From positions 1,394,048 through 1,458,047 of the forward strand of contig NW_019775635.1 in NCBI RefSeq assembly GCF_001039355.2: a DNA stretch of 64,000 nucleotides, read 5' to 3'. The notes beneath the pieces are model-generated. The model was not told where the DNA came from. It worked only from the letters and a program-made list of their open reading frames with translations, and searched no databases. Shown one piece after another: positions 56,721 through 64,000 of the stretch (within the stretch, counting starts at the first letter, position 1; every line of letters begins with the position of its first letter). This DNA is from Lingula anatina. Taxonomy: Eukaryota; Brachiopoda; Lingulata; Lingulida; Lingulidae. The translations under genes were made by a program, and so were the position numbers.

Positions 56721-59700
56721 ATTAATTAATTAATTAATTAATTAATTTATATGCATATACATTTTTAGAACTATTCTTGCAGTTCAACCATGAATGCGTG
56801 ACGTTTTCGCCTCTATCGCAATCCGCAGCGAGGCACCTCTGTTGAAATTTCAGATTCTGGTACTTTAAAAACGGAAATGTACACGTATGTTCGGAACAGC
56901 AATAAGAATTAACTCTAAGATATTTATCCGACTTAAGCACTAACGAAATTTTTTTATTATGTAACGGCTTTAAAGGTTTTTTTAAAAAAAGTAATTTAAA
57001 TGTTTAGAAAAATAAATTTTAAGAGAAATAAAACTGCCATGTCCGCTTTCGTCTTTAGCTACCTTTGTGGCAGGGGTCCTCCCGTGGTAGCACCAATGTT
57101 CAGCGTCTTGTAAATATCTGACACCAGATCCCGGAGATAAGTCTGGAGACGACAGATATAACAGGCAGTCAGTATAAAGCTCACTCGACCAACAAAAGTA
57201 AGAAACATCGTTAATTTGAATAATAATAAAATAACCATACGAGCTAAGGTAAATAATTTAACAAAATATTGATGGATAATGCACTCACTATTCGTTACTT
57301 TTTATTTATATACACTGAAGATTTCCCCTCTAAATTACATAGTTTATAATGATTGAAAAACGATTTCATGTTTCCGATCTTTTTCATTAACTAGGTCAAA
57401 ATCTGATCAACTCACACCCATTCATTAAAATATTTCGCTAGATTTAGTGAAATAATTTTGAACACGCAAGTACTAAAGCTGACAGCGAGAGGTGAGAGGC
57501 ACCCCGATTGGAATTATAAATGAACTCTTTCCTACCCAAAAGTGGCATTGGATCGATTCAGATGTTACACGATCCCAGTAATTTCTTTTTATTTCATTTA
57601 TTTATTGAACTTTATATATTGAGGGTACATGGTTAATTTAAAATCTTAACTTCTCCGTAGTCCTTATTTCTTTGAGGACTTTTTCCCTTTTGTTTAAGAC
57701 CCGTACAAATTATCAAAGAGATACCCCCTGGGCCTTAGTATAGTGTACTCATTGACCCCTCTTGTCTTCAAGAACGCACAACCTCCCGGGGACGTGGCCT
57801 ACCTTAAGCATCCCGTAGGCGTCTGAGTTCGAGAGCATGACTTTGAGATACTCCATAGTGAGCAGGAAAGCGTTCCAGGGCACGTACTCTGTCTCTCTCT
57901 TCAGGTAGGAGGAGATGTTTAACGCCACTCCATAGTTCAGCAAACCTGCCCTGGAAGAAGTTTATGTCCCCAACACGATACATTTAGACGAAAGAATTAG
58001 ACAGGGTTCCCATACCAAGATCGATCTAACAGGATAGATCCATCTCCAACGGGTTTCTCGCTAAATTCTTTAAGCTTAAGCGACTTAGATATCTGGCACG
58101 CCTTTTGAAGCTGAGAAACGATAATTAATTACCCCCTAGCAGCTTCAGTAGGCATGACAGATTTCTGAGCCGCTTAAGTTAATTGCAATTCAGCGAGAAT
58201 CCCCTTAGAGATAGATCGATCCACAGTTAGTGCGATAGGGTCTGGAAATGGTCCTTTAGAGAGGAGTAACTTGTGTTCATTGAGGCTCAGTCTTATCTAA
58301 GCCTCTAGTATTTAATCAATAGTTGTTACCTAGTTTTGTTCATTTTTGTTTTCACAATCTAGTGATTACTCAATAAACAAGCAAAAAGAAATAAATAACA
58401 TATTGAATTGTTTGACTTGCGGATCAAGGGGTTCCACACAAGCGGATGAGGGGAATTAAAAAGAAAAAAATAATAATAAAGAAAGAAATCTAAAAAAATA
58501 TGTTTGGTGAAATTCTTAAGAATGCTAATTACGAGATCGGTCCTTTCTCCCTTTTTTTCCTAAGGACTCCACGAGGAGTTGTAAACACTGAACATTCTAG
58601 ACAAGTCGAGAGCTCGAAGAAATGAAAAAAGTCCAAGTAAGAAAGATGAATTTATTGTCTCCTACCTTCCCAGTACGAGAGCGTCGTGGATAAAACCTGC
58701 TCGGTTAGATGCCGAAAAAGCCTGCAAAAGTTTGAAAACATATTTTGAAAAACCGACTCACTTGTTATCTTTGATAAATACATTTGGCAACATTTAATGC
58801 ACAACAAAAATTAATGAAAAAACAAGAAAATATTATAAATAGATGGGGGCTCCATTTTAGACAAATACTGATTAGACAAAACTAAATATCTACAATAAAG
58901 CATTCGTATCTATACCTTTTACATTTCAGGGTTGCATCCATTCTAAGCTTAATGGTGTTTCTTTGATTAGCATTCTACAAACTTAATACTTTAAAAAACA
59001 AAATTTTCATGAGTGTATTCCCCCCAACCGTCTCCTTTAATTTACCGTGTGGTCCCGCCTCAGCTGTTCCAACAGCCGCTCCCACATGCCGTCATCGTAG
59101 TTCACCATGTAGAATCCGGTGTAGTTCACGTTGCCGACCATCAATCCGGAGTGATGATCCGGGACTTCAAAATCCACTGTAACAAAGAACGGATTGAGTT
59201 TACACATAGACAAGGGGTGAAATGGGATTAACTATTACGGTTGGGTAGGGTTACACTTTCGACAGAGTCCCATACCTGACTTTTCCTTGAGCCACAACAA
59301 GTGCGAGTCCTGGATATAGTTCTGTGTTGTATATGTAAATGGGATGTTCCACATATATCTGAAAGAGAGAGAAATAAACAAAACACGCCTCACTATCGGT
59401 AAAAATGTAATTTTGATTTAGATAATGTTCGGAGAGTTCTGAAGCAATCTTTGCATTGTTTCAACACTTCAACAATCATAAATTTTTATATACAAAACAC
59501 GTCTTCAAAAGTGTTACCAAAGAAAGCGCAGAATAGTCACTTCAACAAACGCGCTATTGGCCCTTTAAGACTTCCAAATATCAATTCATTGTCAGGCAAT
59601 ATTTGGTAATATCTTACTTGTATGGGTTGGTGCTGGTTGTGTTGCTTTCTTCAGGCATCAACAAAAATCTCTCCTGAGTGAGACGGTAGGTGTTGCCGGT

Positions 59701-60668
59701 CACTTTTGACAGAGTGACCACAGGAAAGTTCATCTGCCGCGTCCAGGTGTCCATCGCCTCACCGACGTCGTATTTATTACTGACCACCTGAGGCAACGAG
59801 AAAGATGAAATTTTAAAGAAAAACAGTAAAAAGAGTAAAATAAAACATCCCAATAGCGCTAATACAGACCTGCAAACATGGTTACAAGGAGTTTTTTGTT
59901 TAAAACTATTTTTAGAGAATAATTCTTATTTTTTGCGGTGCTACAAAGTAAATCCTCCTGCTCGCACCTGATTAACGACGTAGAAACCAGATGTAAATAC
60001 TTGAACAATTTTCTTCAAAAACAACGAACTAATACGAAAATCTTCACTAACTCCTAGTTTGCACTTCGTCAAGTACAATTCATGTTGCATGGGTAGCGTT
60101 TGGCAATAGTTGCAGCAGCTTCTGGCAAATCTTTTACACCTTAATTCGTTGGAATCATTTAACCAGGGGCACTCGCAAGTGCAGGCCAAGTCACTTGAAA
60201 TAGCTCGGCGTTAAAGAAGTATTGATTAGAATCCCCAGTTAATCGGAAAGAATTTCTTGTTATTTTGTTGCCAAGCATATCTCTGTATCCTGTTGCCCTC
60301 GTCCAATTGAGTACGCTACCCATGTGAAGTGCACTTGTTCTGAGGGACGCCTAACTTCACCCAGCCTTTCAAAGCAGCGCGTTCTAAATTTCAAAGACAC
60401 TGTAAATTTTGAGGAATTTGATACTAACACGTTCACTTCATCAACAGAAACAAACTCAATATTAAAGAGTTAGGCAAAATATTGGTTCAAAAGACTTTGT
60501 TTAATGCATTTTCCATTGTTTTCCTTAATATCGAACGCCCACCTCTCTTTATAGAGTCATTTAAAACGTGACACCCGAACGAGTTTTGTTGGCGATTAAA
60601 AATCTTTCGGACTAAACACAATTCATTTACTGCATCAAACCTAAATGATTGGTGTCACAATTCTGTGT

Positions 60669-60743
<75 letters not shown>

Positions 60744-63194
60744 GGTATCCCGGCCATTGCCTCCATTACCTCAGTGAACACGCTCCACAGTTCCGACATT
60801 TCAGCATTTCTAAACTTGTACTTCCTGACATATCTCTGAAACCAAAGGGCAGACGATATATAGTGGAACAAATTATTGATACAATGAAGTCACATTCCCT
60901 AACACATCTATGAGATGGAAGATTGAACGGACATGTATGTTAATAAATGAGGTCATGATTTACTTCCATTTTGACACAATCGTGTTATTTTATGACGCAT
61001 CTTTGAAGGAAAAAATTCCAAGACGGTTATTGGAACTAATACGACATAACGTCGTCATTAGCTTACATTTTCTGACATAATTCTCTTAGCTTTGCCAATA
61101 GCAGGAAAATATGCATCAGTCTCACACTTTTGGCAAAGAAAACGACCTAACGGCTGCAATAGGCAGAGGAAGTTGCGATGGTAACGTAAAAAGTAGAGGA
61201 AATCATCGAATCAACCAGTACTTAACATTTATGAAATTTCCTTCTTGATGATTTGTTTTAGATAATCGATTTCCTAATTTATGTAGAAGTACATGAGTGT
61301 GAGCAAGATAAATTGAAATGTGTGTAAGGCTTATTGGACATACTTCCCGGACTGATGCTTCCGGACGTGTGGTAAAAAAGCCGTTATTTCGGCATATTTA
61401 CATGTAGTCGTGTCTTGAAAACGTGCACAATAACTATTATCGTGGTAAAGAGCGGGTGTCTACAATGTCCAATGTTCTTTAGAAAAAAAGATATAAACGC
61501 GCTCGATCCCAAATAAATTTGGGTGTCAAGCAGCCTATGACTGCGTGCACGAGGGCGCGTGGACGTGCACGTGCCAGTCGTTGCTTATTGTCATATATAC
61601 GTTGCGAGGGAGCGTGACTCTGTGCTGGGACCCGGGCATGTTTAAATATCTTAACCTTTACAGCAAAAACTGATCACGTCCGGATCTTGTTCTACAAAAG
61701 CCAAGGGACCCAATCATATAGACATAATTAGTTGAACTTGTACTATGGTTCAATGACTTTTCGTGTTTCTTGACACGTAATGCAGAGTATTCATAGTTAT
61801 GGGTCATACCTATCGTTTGGATGTTTATTGGAAACTAACTACAACAACAATAATGAAATATCGGTTGAACAAAACAATTAGACATATACAGACATATAAT
61901 AACAATAAGGTTATTGAAAACAAAATTTTCTCACCGTTGTAAGCATATAATGTGATCCAACTATGAAGCTGATAAACATTTTTGCTCAATAAGAAGTATA
62001 AGCTGTCCACAAGTTTGATCGTATCTAATTATCACATACTATGTCACCTTTTCATTGCTTATTTCATAAGCTTTTGCAGATATTGGAACAAGTCTTTAAT
62101 ATTACAGGTGAGTGACATTACATTACATGGCGAAGTACTCAATCTTCTATTCACAGACAGATCAATTAATTTTGGTAGAGAATTGCTATGGGTATTGTTC
62201 TCTATTCCTGAATGAACTCGCGACAAAGTACAAAGATAAAGATGAGTTCTTACCTGCAATCCATTTTGGAAATCCTTCCATCCTAAAAGACCTCGCAGTA
62301 AACGCAGTACGGCCATACCCTAGACACGGATAGAAACATGGACTTTGATATGTTTTCACAGATATATTTTACATTATTTTACCGTCAATGTAATGTTGGC
62401 GCAATCTTTGAAATTTGGCCAATCAAAAATATGATTAGTTCGTTCTATTCATTTCGCTGTTGTATTGATATTTAGGTATTGTTATTATGCTTAAGCGAAA
62501 AATCGGAATCGTTTTCGAAGTTCGCACGTCAATATTTTCTTTTAAGAACATATTTAAGCATAAAGCAAAATAAAACGCATTATAATAGAAATTATCGACG
62601 AAAAACACAGAACTAACTTTATCGTAGGAGATGTGGTCAAAGAATTGGGGTATGTCATCCGGATCCTCAATCCTGGAAGAAACCGGATGTGACGTAGGGA
62701 CTGAGTCCCGGATCATGACGGGGAAAATGTCATCGACTACTTGTAAATCAAACTGAAAAATATGAGCAATTATCTATGAATTATGACAGAAAGTCGTCAT
62801 ACTCCCCAATATGAATTGAAAACAATACATTAATATCTAATTTCAACATACTGATAAGTATTTTAAAACATCTTTCAAGGGACGCGTCATTCAAGTACCA
62901 TGTAACTACAAGCTTCAAAAGTTTGCTTTAGATTAAACTGAACAACCGACTGTAATTTAAGTGTAGATTTGCAAAGATAATATGCTAAACACAAATTATA
63001 CAATGAAATCAAACCAAAGATGATAAGCATCTAATAATTCGTTTTAGATTTTGTTGTCCAACAACTAATCCTGTGCTTACAACTTTCCAATCCGGAAACA
63101 CGTGGTCTAACACGAAGTACATGAGCGTGCTGGCGAACCCCTCGTTAAGCCAAAGGTCATCCCACCACTTCATGGTCGCCATATTGCCAAACCA
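54765..63194 (-). CDS. M1-family aminopeptidase (APN/ERAP-like), C-terminal 568 residues, partial
   Basis: Zinc exopeptidase removing N-terminal residues from peptides. Fifteen minus-strand exons fit splice rules and phase: 63194-63081, 62752-62618, 62319-62254, 60835-60770, 59787-59618, 59358-59276, 59176-59046, 58721-58666, 57950-57803, 57142-57063, 56630-56526, 56291-56124, 55716-55576, 55336-55255, 54926-54765. The first starts [21 protein letters not shown], containing the third zinc ligand Glu of the HExxH-x18-E motif; the HExxH exon and GAMEN motif lie beyond 64,000. Then come [13 protein letters not shown], the [17 protein letters not shown] segment typical of M1 enzymes, and [14 protein letters not shown], followed by the helical ERAP1-C-like domain ([34 protein letters not shown]). 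It ends LRGKT, a normal C-terminus. No disruption seen. Family certain; orthology to a specific vertebrate member (ANPEP, ENPEP, LNPEP, ERAP) is not. Confidence 0.93.
56683..56748. repeat. (TTTA)n/(TTAA)n low-complexity tract
   Basis: Tetranucleotide runs in an aminopeptidase intron (between exons 10 and 11 of the visible part). Confidence 0.9.
58006..58258. mobile_element. GATC-rich MITE, copy e
   Basis: Full-length copy in an aminopeptidase intron. Left end GGGTTCCCATACCAAGATCG, right end GGGTCTGGAAATGGTCC, with GATCGATC blocks inside both ends and CAGCTTCAGTAGGCATGACAG in the middle. Together with copies a-d it shows that the family is scattered over unrelated genes here. Confidence 0.75.
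60668..60741. repeat. (TA)n(GA)n microsatellite
   Basis: Compound tract about 30 bp downstream (in transcription sense) of the donor of the aminopeptidase exon 60,835-60,770. Confidence 0.95.
60836..62253. other. large aminopeptidase intron
   Basis: About 1.4 kb between two short exons whose ends match in phase. I see no exon, repeat family member or RNA gene inside. Confidence 0.5.
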
Positions 63195-64000
63195 CTAGAA
63201 ACAGAAAACAGAAGTGGAAGGGACGAAATTTAAATTTAAATTTAAATTATATATTAAAAAAAAAAAATTGTCTCATTGAACGTTCACTTACTGTTCTCAA
63301 TATGTCCTAGAACATAATATTTTTCTCTTTTAATGAAAAATGTTCCTAATCTGTTCTAGGACATTCTGAAGGACTTCCCAAAAACAGTACTCAAACTGTT
63401 AAATTTATTACAGAACAACATTAGAACCGAAAAAAATACACAAAATGTTCTAGTTCTTAAATGAGACAAATTTTCGCAGGGGAAACAATCGTTTTCACTC
63501 GAGGCACGATGAAACGTCAGCCAAACTTCCCTGGGGTCCTTAAATGTATTCTCTGATTAACCTTTCATTTGTGGTGTGTCTCGAAGTTTACAACATGAGA
63601 GAGAGTGTGACTCGGCGTCATCCGGTATGTCAAAGCCAGAAAATATCAGCACGCTCAGTAGGCAACAAAAGCGTCTTTTTAACAGAGTCATTGATCTTCA
63701 TTAGTTTGTTGCCAAGAGTACATTACGCATTGATGGTAATAGGGTTTAAAAATGGTCTTATTCAACACGCCGTCTTTACTTGTATGTTATCATTGTAATT
63801 CTAATATTTGGCATCTTTTGCCAAACTTTAAGAATATTATCACAAAATAGTTTTTGAGCGTTATACGGACACCCACGCAATGTCTGGCCAACGATCTTAA
63901 TTCACACATAAAGAAACCAAATCATTCGCACATTATCAGCTTCTGTTATTTAATAGATCACAATAACGGTATGTGTTAAATGGAAAGAAATATTTTGGTC
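63195..64000. other. aminopeptidase intron running off the window
   Basis: No exon seen. The expected preceding exon, encoding HExxH, is not within these 806 bp, so the intron continues beyond the window. Short AT runs lie near 63,230-63,270. Confidence 0.5.

Noticed and set aside
59941-60189. Minus-strand Cys-rich frame in an aminopeptidase intron
   Set aside because: No splice phase link to neighbouring exons, which already join to each other, and no domain match.
1-64000. tRNA, rRNA or other structured RNA genes
   Set aside because: No segment with a recognisable cloverleaf or conserved ribosomal core was seen by eye; a covariance-model scan was not possible here.

Overview
The window is animal nuclear DNA: genes of many short exons with GT/AG introns, AT-rich introns full of microsatellites, and several families of small inverted-repeat transposons. 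The gene set (a long cadherin with a CDH23/PCDH15-like tail, G3BP, an R3HDM/ARPP21-like tail, a CYP3-clan P450, an intronless FMRFamide-receptor-like GPCR, an M1 aminopeptidase) and the very polymorphic-looking duplicate suggest an invertebrate deuterostome, most likely a lancelet (Branchiostoma). The organism call is inference. No bacterial, viral or CRISPR features were seen.

Layout. 1-14.2 kb (+): the last 13 exons of a long cadherin, ending in a transmembrane helix and an acidic cytoplasmic tail. 17.6-20.8 kb (-): a small gene of unknown function, predicted at 201 aa, possibly with a 22-nt microexon. It lies head to head with G3BP across about 1.4 kb. 22.2-37.0 kb (+): a complete G3BP gene (NTF2-like, acidic/proline, RRM, RGG), predicted at 469 aa. 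Inside one of its introns, bounded by single-N gaps at 24,301 and 32,652, sits unrelated material: a long-inverted-repeat element and the 3' exons of an R3HDM/ARPP21-family gene. The G3BP exons on either side join in phase without this block, so a misplaced contig is the simplest reading. 40.2-42.5 kb (-): a full-length two-exon cytochrome P450. 43.3-54.2 kb (+): two near-identical units of about 5-5.8 kb, each with the same intronless GPCR, meeting exactly at an N (49,126). They are either a recent tandem duplication or two haplotypes left uncollapsed. 54.8-63.2 kb (-): the last 15 exons of an M1 aminopeptidase; its HExxH exon and N-terminus lie beyond the window.

The genes do not form one pathway; this is ordinary animal gene neighbourhood. 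No convincing undescribed molecular system was found. The points most worth a second look are the G3BP/R3HDM interleaving, the GPCR duplicate with its N junction and an insertion present in one copy only, a foldback-like element with 158-bp subrepeats, a hAT-like element inside a MITE, and the two-exon P450.
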